Shown: positions 34,539-42,229 of the stretch, in pieces
How the letters are laid out: every line of letters starts with the position of its first letter
How positions within the stretch are numbered: the first letter of the stretch is position 1
Assembly: GCF_021631985.1 (NCBI RefSeq)
Contig: NZ_CP070225.1
Coordinates: 2,108,001-2,172,000, forward strand
From: Sandaracinus amylolyticus
Lineage (GTDB): Bacteria; Myxococcota_A; Polyangia; Polyangiales; Sandaracinaceae
Reading direction: 5' to 3'
Length of the DNA: 64,000 nt
Translations under genes and position numbers: made by a program
The notes under the pieces: model-generated
The model's database searches: none
What the model was told of the DNA's origin: nothing
Seen by the model: the letters and a program-made list of their open reading frames with translations, nothing else

Positions 34539-35099
34539 ATGCGTGAGCTGATCCCGATCTTGTTCCTCGGGGCGTTCGTCGCCGTTCCGATCGCGCTCGT
34601 CGTCGCGTTCGTTCAGCTCCGCGCGAAGGCGCGCCGCGCCGCGCAGGAGGGTCCGTGGAGCGCGCTGGCGCAGCAGCTCGGAGGACGCTTCGAGGGTGGC
34701 CGCATCTTCGTCGATCGCGGCGCGTATCAGCTCACGCTCGACACCAAGCTCGTCTCGGTGATGCAGGCCGCATCGAGCCCCTGGTACCCCGACGGCGGCA
34801 CGTTCACCGAGGCGCGCGTCGCGTTCGATCCGCGCGGCGCGACCTCGATCCTCCCCTCGCCCGACAATGTCCCGCTGCGCCTCTCGCTCGACGAGCTCCC
34901 GCGCATCCCCGCGCTCGCCGCGCTGTCCGAGCTCGCGCAGCTGCCGCGCGACGCGCGCCTCTTCTTCGGCCCGAAGGAGGCGCGTGTCGTGTTGCACGGC
35001 GCGATCGTCGACGCGAACGTGATCGGAGCCGCGATGCGCTCGCTCGACGCGCTCGCGCAGGGCGTCTCGACCAGCGGCCCGCTCGCGCGCGTTGCTTGA
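34539..35099 (+). CDS. single-pass membrane protein, unrecognised
   Basis: 186 residues from ATG 34539, preceded by GGAGGTCC. One N-terminal membrane helix (IPILFLGAFVAVPIALVVAFV) and a soluble domain (LGGRFEGGRIFVDRGAYQLTL, RVVLHGAIVDANVI). No family is recognised. A family A hairpin repeat begins just after the stop and separates it from the convergent amylase gene. Confidence 0.6.
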   Translation: MRELIPILFLGAFVAVPIALVVAFVQLRAKARRAAQEGPWSALAQQLGGRFEGGRIFVDRGAYQLTLDTKLVSVMQAASSPWYPDGGTFTEARVAFDPRGATSILPSPDNVPLRLSLDELPRIPALAALSELAQLPRDARLFFGPKEARVVLHGAIVDANVIGAAMRSLDALAQGVSTSGPLARVA

Positions 35100-35102
35100 G
35101 CC

Positions 35103-35186
35103 CTTGCCGGAGTGCTCGTCCCGCCGGTCCCGGACGGGAGCGCGCGAAGCGCGCGGACGGTAGGGACCGGCGGGCGAGCCGATTTC
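35103..35186. repeat. dispersed hairpin repeat, family A, copy 2
   Basis: The outer stem is GCTCG(T)CCCGCCGGTCCC (35114-35131) with GGGACCGGCGGGCGAGC (35163-35179), 17 pairs with one bulge. The inner stem is GCGCGC-GAA-GCGCGC. It fills the 90-bp gap between two convergent genes and could end transcription from both sides. Confidence 0.85.
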
Positions 35187-35189
35187 TCA

Positions 35190-37013
35190 TCACTCGTGCT
35201 GCTGGTCCTGGGGCACGAGGATGCGTGCCTGGTAGGGCCCGACGCCCACGTCGATCGCGCCGTCCGCGCCGACCGTGAACGTCGTCTCGGGCTCGAGCAG
35301 ATCGACGAGCACCGTGCCCACCTGCGCGTCGAGCGCGGTGCGCCGCGTCGCGTCGCTCATCGAGCTCGCGTGCCCGCCCTGCGCGTTGATCACGACGAGC
35401 GCGTAGTCGCCGTCGCCCGTCTCGCGCTCGAACGCGACCACACCCGCGTCGCTCGCGTCGCCGGTGGCGTTCGTCGTGTAGACGAGCTCGAAGTCACCGT
35501 GCGTCAGCGCGCGATATCCACGACGGATGCGCGTGAGTCGCGCGATCCACTGGAACGTCTCTCCGTCGGTCCGATATCCGCTCCACCAGAGCGGCTCTCG
35601 ATTCTGCGGGTCGTTGCCGCCCGCGTATTCCTGCTCGGTCCCGTAGTAGATGCAGGGAATGCCGTCCTCGGTGAGCAGGTAGGCGAGCGCAGCGCGCAGC
35701 GCGGCCGGGCCCTGCTCGTCGGGCCGGTCGTAGAGGAAGCGCGGCACGTCGTGGTTGTCCATGAAGTTCACGAGCACGTCGCGCGGCGCGACGCCGACGC
35801 CGCCGGGCTGCGGCTCGGTGCCGTAGTTCACGCCGCGCTGCTCGTAGAGCGCGCGGATGCGATCGGTCGGCCCACCGCGCTGGAACACGTCGCCGAACAC
35901 CTGGAACTTCTGCGAGAAGTAGAAGACGGAATCGAGACGCCCGGGGCGCGTGTAGCTCCCGATGAGCGCGTCGTCTCCGTCGAACGCCTCGCCGAACATG
36001 AAGAAGCTCTCCTTGCCCGCGGCGGCGAGACGCTCGCGCACGCGCGGTGCGAAGTCGTCCCAGAACTCGTATTCGACGTGCTTCAGCGTGTCGATGCGGA
36101 ATCCGTCGATGTCCGTCATCAGCACCCAGCGAACGTAGGAGTCCACCATCACGTCGCGCACTTCCTGACGCGTGGTGTCGAGATCCTTCAGGCCACCGGG
36201 GAAATCGCCGAAGAGCGTCATCTCGCGCACCCGCGACTGGCACGCTCCGTCGCCCGCCGGGCAGTCCCAGTGCGTCACTCGCCCGCGGCGGTTGTACATC
36301 GACGGATCCGCGAGCACCGGCGGGTTCGGGCGCACCCGGAAGATCTCCGGCATGTCGAAGAATCGAATCGTCGCCGGGCCGCTCTCGCCGAGCGACGTCC
36401 ACCCCTGGATGCCGCGAGGATCGTAGTCGGGATCGTACTCGCTGATGCGCGTCACCGGGCTCCCCGCGCCCGAGCCGGCGACGCTCTCGTCCGGCTGACC
36501 GTTGCCATTGATGTCGTAGTAGAAGACCTGGCCCATGTGGTTCGTGACGATGTCGAGGATCACGAGCATCCCGCGCTCGTGCGCCGCGTTCACGAACCCG
36601 CGCAGGCTGGCCAGATCACCGAAGTGCGGATTGAGGCGCTCGAGGTCGACCGCCCAATAGCCGTGATAGGCGTCGAACCCTGCGTCGTAGTCGACATTGA
36701 GCACGATCGGGCTGATCCACAGCGCCGTGACGCCGAGCTCCTCGAGGTAGTCGAGGCGATCGACGATTCCCTCCCAGTCGCCGCCCTGGTATCGCGCCAG
36801 CGCGCCGGGCTCGAGGCGGTAGTCCGTCGACGCGTCGCCGTTGGCGAATCGATCGGTCAGCAGTTGATAGATGATCTGATCGCGCCACTCGGTCGTGTTC
36901 GTGCGAACGACGACGTCGCGCACTCCGTCGAGCTCGCCTTGCACGCACGAGCTCGCGCAGAGCGAGGCAGTGAGCGCGGTGGCAGTCAGGAAGATCTTGT
37001 GTGCTGCGTTCAT
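35190..37013 (-). CDS. GH13 alpha-amylase-family enzyme, exported
   Basis: A 607-residue protein from ATG 37013 with a signal peptide. Cys23 sits in a weak lipobox (CASSC), so it may be a lipoprotein. GH13 regions are present in order: DIVTNHMG (I), GFRIDTLKH with nucleophile Asp308 (II), MFGEAFDG with acid/base Glu342 (III) and NFMDNHDVPR with Asp422 (IV). The C-terminal beta domain ends near the stop. It hydrolyses alpha-glucans such as starch; the exact specificity is unclear. It lies just downstream of a LamB-like porin gene on the same strand, suggesting joint starch breakdown and uptake. Confidence 0.93.
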   Translation of the reverse strand: MNAAHKIFLTATALTASLCASSCVQGELDGVRDVVVRTNTTEWRDQIIYQLLTDRFANGDASTDYRLEPGALARYQGGDWEGIVDRLDYLEELGVTALWISPIVLNVDYDAGFDAYHGYWAVDLERLNPHFGDLASLRGFVNAAHERGMLVILDIVTNHMGQVFYYDINGNGQPDESVAGSGAGSPVTRISEYDPDYDPRGIQGWTSLGESGPATIRFFDMPEIFRVRPNPPVLADPSMYNRRGRVTHWDCPAGDGACQSRVREMTLFGDFPGGLKDLDTTRQEVRDVMVDSYVRWVLMTDIDGFRIDTLKHVEYEFWDDFAPRVRERLAAAGKESFFMFGEAFDGDDALIGSYTRPGRLDSVFYFSQKFQVFGDVFQRGGPTDRIRALYEQRGVNYGTEPQPGGVGVAPRDVLVNFMDNHDVPRFLYDRPDEQGPAALRAALAYLLTEDGIPCIYYGTEQEYAGGNDPQNREPLWWSGYRTDGETFQWIARLTRIRRGYRALTHGDFELVYTTNATGDASDAGVVAFERETGDGDYALVVINAQGGHASSMSDATRRTALDAQVGTVLVDLLEPETTFTVGADGAIDVGVGPYQARILVPQDQQHE

Positions 37014-37030
37014 GATCGTTCCCCCTGATC

Positions 37031-38632
37031 TCAAGGCGCGTAGCTGGAGCTCGAGAACCACCACTCGACGGACACTCCGAGGAAGTGCTCGAGGTCCTGT
37101 CGGGAGCGGGGATCGGCGTCGTTGTAGAGGCGCTGGGCGCCCTCGTCGCGCGCGGTGAGCACGTAGTGCAGCCGGATGTGCGGGCGCGTGTAGCTGCCGC
37201 GGCCCCACGGCGAGACGAACGGGATGAACCCGAACTTGAACACCGCGCCGCCCTCGGGATCGCCGCTGATCTCGTTGAGCGCGGTGGTCTGCATCCCCTG
37301 GAAGCTCAGGTCCGCCTGCAGGCCCGCGAATCGTCCGAGCCACACGATCGGGCGCACCGAGATCGCGCCCTCGGAGATCGCGCTGCGATCGAACACCGAG
37401 GGATCCGCGTCGCGGAAGAGCCGCCACCACGCGCCGAGCATCACGCCGATGCCGATGTCGTTCGACTCGTTCCACTCCCAGTTCGCCGAGAGCGCGAGTC
37501 GGATCTCCTCGGCACGTCCGGTCGAGATCACGGTGCCGGTGCGGAACGGAACGCCGAGCGGGTCGTACGCGCCGAGCCCGCGACCGTAGCGGAAGAACAG
37601 GTTCGCGAACGTGCGCTGACTGCCGATGTACCCGCCGACCTGTGCTCCGAGCACATATCCCGAGTCCTCGGGCAGGCCCTCGATCGTTCCGTCGGGACGA
37701 CGGCGCTCACCGGCCGCGAGGAAGTGCTGCTCGCCGTAGAGCACCGTCTTGAGCCCCATGTCGGCGAAGCGCCCGAAGGGCCACCACGTCGCGCGTCCCG
37801 AGACCACGATGCGCGGGCGATCGAGCACGAACACTTCGTCGGGCAGGAAGCCCGCGCGCGCTGGGAAGAGATCGACCTGGCGCTGGAAGGGATTGTTCGG
37901 CTGCGACATGCCGACCTGCAGCGCGAATTCGAGGTCGTCCTCGAAGGCGTAACGAAGACCGCCGCCGACCATGTTGAGGTTGTCGAGCGGCCAGAAGTTC
38001 ATGAGGTAGACGTCGTCGCCGCGGACCATCCGCGAGCCGCCCCAGATCGCCAGGCCGTTCACCAGGATGTTGTTCGCCTCGGCGAAGAGGTTGCGGATCG
38101 CGATGCGCTCGTCGAACTCGCCGTCGTACTGGAAGAGCGGCCCGGCGTACGCGACGGTGGCGACGATGCGCGTGTCGATGCCGAACATGCGGTCCTCGCG
38201 GCGCAGCTCGATCTCGGCGTAGGTGTCGTCCTCGTCGACGCGCGGCGCGAACGCGACGATGCGCGACTGGCGACCGGTGCGGCCCTGGAGGTCCGACGCC
38301 GCGACCACGCGGCCGTACGAGCCGAACTGGAAGCCGCTCCAGAAGTCGTCGCCGTCCTCCTCGTCCTCGTCGTCGTCGTCCCCATCGCCCGCGTCGGACT
38401 CGGTCGAGCGCGCCTCCGCGAGCGCGCCCTCGGGCGGCGTCTCGGCGTCCTCGGCGGCGTCGATCACGGCCTCCGCGGCCGCGGCCTCCTCGCTCGGCTG
38501 GGTCTCCATGCCGCTCGGCTCGGCGGGCTCGACCGGCTCTCCTGGCGGCGGCGCGTCCTGCGCTCGGGCCGGAAATGCTGGCAAAACGAGCGTCAGAAGC
38601 GTGACGCAGACCAGGGAGACTACGTTGCGCAC
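37031..38632 (-). CDS. LamB-like maltoporin family outer-membrane protein
   Basis: About 533 residues from GTG 38632 with a signal peptide (LVCVTLLTLVLPAFPARAQ). Residues about 25-95 are an acidic, Pro/Ala-rich spacer with an Asp/Glu run. The rest is beta-barrel-like and recalls LamB: FQFGSYGRVVAASD, DDTYAEIELRRE, LAIWGGSRMVRGDDVYLMNF and a terminal strand ending in aromatic residues (VEWWFSSSS). In LamB this region forms the maltodextrin channel. It sits 17 nt before the amylase start, so they are probably one operon. The long frame back to 40306 is antisense to the ABC-F gene and is not used. Confidence 0.8.
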   Translation of the reverse strand: MRNVVSLVCVTLLTLVLPAFPARAQDAPPPGEPVEPAEPSGMETQPSEEAAAAEAVIDAAEDAETPPEGALAEARSTESDAGDGDDDDEDEEDGDDFWSGFQFGSYGRVVAASDLQGRTGRQSRIVAFAPRVDEDDTYAEIELRREDRMFGIDTRIVATVAYAGPLFQYDGEFDERIAIRNLFAEANNILVNGLAIWGGSRMVRGDDVYLMNFWPLDNLNMVGGGLRYAFEDDLEFALQVGMSQPNNPFQRQVDLFPARAGFLPDEVFVLDRPRIVVSGRATWWPFGRFADMGLKTVLYGEQHFLAAGERRRPDGTIEGLPEDSGYVLGAQVGGYIGSQRTFANLFFRYGRGLGAYDPLGVPFRTGTVISTGRAEEIRLALSANWEWNESNDIGIGVMLGAWWRLFRDADPSVFDRSAISEGAISVRPIVWLGRFAGLQADLSFQGMQTTALNEISGDPEGGAVFKFGFIPFVSPWGRGSYTRPHIRLHYVLTARDEGAQRLYNDADPRSRQDLEHFLGVSVEWWFSSSSYAP

Positions 38633-38815
38633 GGCGCGGACGATAGCCGATCGGAGAGCCGGTGGAAACGGGATCGAAACCGCGCTAAGTCGAAATCGCG
38701 CGCCGTCCGGGTGCGCGACGATGACCACCACCGCCTGAACCGAGCGCTCGAGCTTTCTCCCGTCCCGGCGATCCGCGTGATCGACGCGCGCCGGGCCCTC
38801 GGAACGGTGGTGTTC

Positions 38816-40327
38816 ATGTCTGGTTCGATGTCGTCGCGCCTCGTGGAGGCGCGCGGGCTCTCGTTCGCGTTCGGCGACGGAGCGCCGCTCTTCGAGTCGT
38901 TGGATCTCTCGCTCGCGCCCGGGTGGCACGGGCTCGTCGGCGAGAACGGCGCCGGCAAGACGACGCTCCTGCGTCTGATCGCGGGCGAGCTCGCGCCCGA
39001 TGCGGGTCGCGTGATCGTCGTGGATCACGCGCTGGTCGTGCTCTGTCCGCAGCGCGTCGACGAGATCGACGTGCACGTGCGCGAGCTCGCATCGCGCGAC
39101 GATGGCGACGCGCAGCGCCTGCGCGCGACGCTCTCGCTCGACGTCGCATCGCTCGCGCGCTGGGCCACGCTCTCGCCGGGCGAGCGCAAGCGATGGCAGG
39201 TCGCGGGCGCGCTCGCGCGCGAGCCCGACGTGCTCCTGCTCGACGAGCCGAGCAATCACCTCGACGCCGATGCGCAACGCGCGCTGACGCGTGCGCTCTC
39301 GCGCTTCCGCGGTGTGGGCGTGATCGTCTCGCACGATCGCGCGCTGCTCGACGCGATCACGACCCGCACGATCCGCCTCGAAGGGCGCGGTGCGCGGGTC
39401 TGGGAGGGCGCGTACTCCGACGCGCGCGAGGCGTGGATCGCGGAGGAGGACGCGCGCCGCACCGAGCGCGAGACGCTGCGCGATCGCGCGAAGAAGGAGG
39501 CGAAGAAGCTCGAGAGCGCGCGGCAGGAGAGGGCGCGCGCGGAGTCGATGCGATCGACCTCGAAGCGAATGCGCAATCCCGGCGACTCCGACTCGCGCGG
39601 GATCCTCGCGCAGACGCGCGCCGACTGGGCGGAGGCGCGGCTCGCGCGCAGCGCCGCGGTGCGTCGCGGCGCGGTCGAGCGCGCGGAGGAGCGCATCGAG
39701 GCGCTCGGGCCGGTCACGAAGACGAAGGGGCGCTCGGTGCTCTTCGCCTACGAGAGCTCGGCGAAGAACGTCGTGCTCACGATCGACGCCGAGGAGGTGC
39801 GCGCCGGCGAGCGCGTGCTCTTGCGCGAGGTCCGGCTCTCGCTCGGTCGTCACGATCGCGTGCGGCTCGAGGGACCGAACGGCGCGGGCAAGACGACGCT
39901 GCTCCACGCCCTGATGCGCGACGCGGGCACGCGCGTGCTCTTCGTGCCGCAGGAGATCGCGCGCGAGGAGACGGCGCGCACCATCGCGTCGCTGCGCGCG
40001 CTGCCCGGCGATGCGCGCGGTCGTGCGATGTCGCTGCTCGCGGCGCTGGGCGCGGATCCCGCGCGCGTGCTCGCCTCGCCCGAGCCTTCGCCGGGCGAGG
40101 CGCGCAAGCTCGCGATCGCGCTGGGCCTCGCGACGGAGGTCCACGCGGTGGTGCTCGACGAGCCCACGAATCATCTCGATCTGCCGTCGATCGAGCGGCT
40201 CGAGGACGCGCTCGAGCGTTATCCGGGCGCGCTGCTCGTGGTCACGCACGACGCGCGCTTCGCCGCGAAGGTCGCGAACGAAGCCTGGCGCATCGAGGGC
40301 GAGCACGTGATGCGCGCGCCGATGTGA
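38816..40327 (+). CDS. ABC-F type ATPase
   Basis: 503 residues from ATG 38816 (ATG 38828 also possible). Two nucleotide domains and no membrane helices. Domain 1: GENGAGKTTL, degenerate signature LSPGERKRW and LLLDEPSNHLD. Domain 2: GPNGAGKTTL, PSPGEARKLAIA and VVLDEPTNHLD. A basic, helical linker lies between (RAKKEAKKLESARQER). ABC-F proteins act on ribosomes in translation or antibiotic resistance. Convergent with the protoglobin gene at zero spacing (TGATCA 40325-40330). Confidence 0.9.
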   Translation: MSGSMSSRLVEARGLSFAFGDGAPLFESLDLSLAPGWHGLVGENGAGKTTLLRLIAGELAPDAGRVIVVDHALVVLCPQRVDEIDVHVRELASRDDGDAQRLRATLSLDVASLARWATLSPGERKRWQVAGALAREPDVLLLDEPSNHLDADAQRALTRALSRFRGVGVIVSHDRALLDAITTRTIRLEGRGARVWEGAYSDAREAWIAEEDARRTERETLRDRAKKEAKKLESARQERARAESMRSTSKRMRNPGDSDSRGILAQTRADWAEARLARSAAVRRGAVERAEERIEALGPVTKTKGRSVLFAYESSAKNVVLTIDAEEVRAGERVLLREVRLSLGRHDRVRLEGPNGAGKTTLLHALMRDAGTRVLFVPQEIAREETARTIASLRALPGDARGRAMSLLAALGADPARVLASPEPSPGEARKLAIALGLATEVHAVVLDEPTNHLDLPSIERLEDALERYPGALLVVTHDARFAAKVANEAWRIEGEHVMRAPM

Positions 40328-40885
40328 TCAGTAATCGCCTGCGTGCACGTACGGGTGGCTCCAGAGGGTCACCTGGAGCAGGCACGACTTCACCCACGCT
40401 TGGTGCATGCGCTCGACCTGGTCGGGCGCATCGCCCTTCTTCGCGAGGAACGGACGCAGCGTGTGCGTGACCGGGAACACGAGGAGGAAGAGATCGCGGA
40501 ACGGCACGATCGGCGCCGCGCTCACTCCGTCGGTCCTGTTCTTCTCGATGCGGTGGTGGCGCAGCCCGATCTCGTGCTGGTAGTCGAGCCACGCCTGGTC
40601 GTACTGCGCGCGCGCGGTGTCGAGGATCCACTGCCCGAAGCGCTTGCGCACCGCGGCCAGATAGCCAGGCAGCGGTGCGCCGGTGGTCGCGTCGGAGAAC
40701 GACGCGAGCAGGTGCGGTTGGCTGCCGACGAAGCCGTACCAGACGTCGAGGATCGCGTCGGTCTGATCGGCGAGCACACGCTCCGACGCGCGCAGCGCCG
40801 CGACGTCGTCGTCGCCGAAGAGGACCGAGCGCTTCATGCGCTCGAAGTCCTCGAGCGTGATCGGGCTGGAGCCGGGACTGGTCAT
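40328..40885 (-). CDS. protoglobin-family heme protein
   Basis: 185 residues from ATG 40885 (the frame starts at 40951, but this ATG fits the fold). It shows the protoglobin pattern: RMKRSVLFGDDDVAALR, DAILDVWYGFVGSQPHLL, AAVRKRFGQWILDT, YDQAWLDYQHEIGLRHH (proximal His110 or 111) and the MHQAWVKSCLLQVTLWSHPY end. Stand-alone protoglobins bind oxygen, NO or CO. No output domain is fused. It lies 84 bp downstream of the MarR gene on the same strand. A hairpin, CCGCGAGC/GCTCGCGG (40925-40945), sits between them and may attenuate or process the transcript. Confidence 0.87.
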   Translation of the reverse strand: MTSPGSSPITLEDFERMKRSVLFGDDDVAALRASERVLADQTDAILDVWYGFVGSQPHLLASFSDATTGAPLPGYLAAVRKRFGQWILDTARAQYDQAWLDYQHEIGLRHHRIEKNRTDGVSAAPIVPFRDLFLLVFPVTHTLRPFLAKKGDAPDQVERMHQAWVKSCLLQVTLWSHPYVHAGDY

Positions 40886-40969
40886 GACGTGCCTTCTCCC
40901 CGCGGGACGGAGCCCGCCCTTCGTCCGCGAGCGAGCCGCTCGCGGGAACACGTGTGCGTGGCGAGACGC

Positions 40970-41638
40970 TCAGCGCGCGCGCGTGAGCGCGTCCCAATTG
41001 CTCGCCGCGAGCTCGGGCGCGGCGGGGACCTGATCGGCGCAGTCGAGGCGCAGCTGATCGTTCGCGAGCGGCGCGTCGACGAGCGCGCAGTGATGCGGGC
41101 TCGGCTCACCCGGATGCGCGTTCGCGCGGAAGTGAGTGCACCCGAGGCACATCCGGCTCACCGGGATCTGCTCTCGCTCCTGGAGCGTGCGGATCATCTT
41201 CAGCAGACCGCGATAGAACGTCGCCTGCTCGTCGGGCTCGAGCGCCTCGACCGCGGTCGCGAGGAAGTCGGGCCAGCCTGCAGCGCGCTTGGCCTCGCGG
41301 CGCCCGCGCGCGGTGAGCGCGAGCAGCGTCGCGCGCGCGTCGTCGGGATCGACGAGCTTCTCGACGAGCTCCTTCTCGACCAGCGTGCGCGCCGACTCGC
41401 TCACACCGGGCAGGCGCAGCGCGAGCCGCGCCGCGAGCGCGGAAGGACGCATCGGCCCCGTCGTGAGCAGCGTCGCGAGGATCTGTCCCTGCGTGGGCGA
41501 GAGACCGCGCTCGCCCGCGGCCTGCGACGACTGGTGCTTGAGCGCGAGACCGATCTTCGCGAGCCCGCTCGCGATGCGCTGGTCGAGCGGCTCCGTGTGG
41601 TCGTCGAAGAACGAGCCGGGCGGGGGCGCTTGCTCCAT
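40970..41638 (-). CDS. MarR-family regulator with Cys/His-rich C-terminal tail
   Basis: 222 residues. A winged-helix domain (residues about 25-135: QGQILATLLTTGPMRPSALA, then the wing KLVDPDDARATLLALTARG). The tail has CLGCTHFR, HHCAL and LDCA, that is Cys-x2-Cys, His-His-Cys and a last Cys, a probable metal or Fe-S-type site. Two TTCGGA-N-TCCGAA palindromes precede its start, consistent with autoregulation. It probably co-transcribes with the protoglobin and could sense redox or diatomic gases; this is inference. Confidence 0.85.
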   Translation of the reverse strand: MEQAPPPGSFFDDHTEPLDQRIASGLAKIGLALKHQSSQAAGERGLSPTQGQILATLLTTGPMRPSALAARLALRLPGVSESARTLVEKELVEKLVDPDDARATLLALTARGRREAKRAAGWPDFLATAVEALEPDEQATFYRGLLKMIRTLQEREQIPVSRMCLGCTHFRANAHPGEPSPHHCALVDAPLANDQLRLDCADQVPAAPELAASNWDALTRAR

Positions 41639-41646
41639 GCGCCGAG

Positions 41647-41701
41647 AAGATGCTTCGGAGTCCGAACTACGTCAAGAGCAATGCTTCGGACTCCGAAGCA
41701 T
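41647..41701 (-). promoter_or_regulatory. MarR promoter with twin palindromic operators
   Basis: Operator 1 is TTCGGA-G-TCCGAA (41654-41666) and operator 2 is TTCGGA-C-TCCGAA (41685-41697). The latter lies inside the perfect 21-bp palindrome 41681-41701. Centres are 31 bp apart, about three helical turns. A minus-strand promoter TTGACG (41675-41670), 17 nt, CATCTT (41652-41647) places operator 1 between -35 and -10. The mRNA would be almost leaderless, as the ATG is at 41638. Confidence 0.7.
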
Positions 41702-41743
41702 CGCGCGCTGGAGAAGAGCGCGCCGCGCGACTAGATCGCGCAC

Positions 41744-42229
41744 ATGGACGTGTTCGTGGTGCGTCACGCGATCGCGGAGGACGCGGCGGCAGGGCAGGAC
41801 GATGCGGAGCGCGCGCTCACGCCCGATGGCATCCGTCGGTTCGAGCGTGCGGTGAAGGGCATGCGCGCGCTCGACCTCACGTTCGAGCGCGTGCTCCACA
41901 GCCCGTGGCGACGTGCGCGAGAGAGCGCGGAGCTGCTCGCGCCCATCGTGAGCGGCCCGCTCGAGGAGACGCCGCTCCTCGCGAAGGCGCCGTCGCCCGC
42001 GCTCTACGAGGCGCTCTCGCGACACACCGAGGAAGGCCCGATCGCGATCGTCGGCCATCAGCCGTGGCTCGGCGAGGCGATCGCGTGGCTCGCGCTCGGC
42101 GACGCGAAGCTCGGCGCGACGATCGATCTCAAGAAGGGCGGCGTGGTGTGGCTCGAGGGCGAGCCGAAGCGCGGGCAGATGCGCCTCCGCGCGCACCTGC
42201 CTCCGCGCGTGCTGCGCGCGCTGCGGTGA
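41744..42229 (+). CDS. sixA: SixA-like phosphohistidine phosphatase (histidine phosphatase superfamily)
   Basis: 161 residues. The catalytic RHG-type motif is VVRHAIAED (Arg7-His8). SixA features follow: ERVLHSPWRRARESAELL, and IVGHQPWLGEAI containing the second active-site His. The protein removes phosphate from phosphohistidine, acting on HPt domains or NPr-type proteins. It is divergent from the MarR gene and shares its operator region; its stop abuts the Ndh gene's stop as TGATCA (42227-42232). Confidence 0.85.
   Translation: MDVFVVRHAIAEDAAAGQDDAERALTPDGIRRFERAVKGMRALDLTFERVLHSPWRRARESAELLAPIVSGPLEETPLLAKAPSPALYEALSRHTEEGPIAIVGHQPWLGEAIAWLALGDAKLGATIDLKKGGVVWLEGEPKRGQMRLRAHLPPRVLRALR

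Noticed and set aside
37085-38815. Open frame continuing upstream of the ABC-F gene
   Set aside because: It is antisense to the LamB-like porin gene, and its composition is that of a GC-rich shadow frame.
38633-40306. Minus-strand frame extending the porin by about 560 residues
   Set aside because: It is antisense to the ABC-F ATPase, with no signal peptide at its start; the GTG at 38632 gives a clean signal sequence.
40905-40960. Possible fifth copy of family A repeat
   Set aside because: It shares only short GC-rich words; the stem order and flanks do not align with the four accepted copies.
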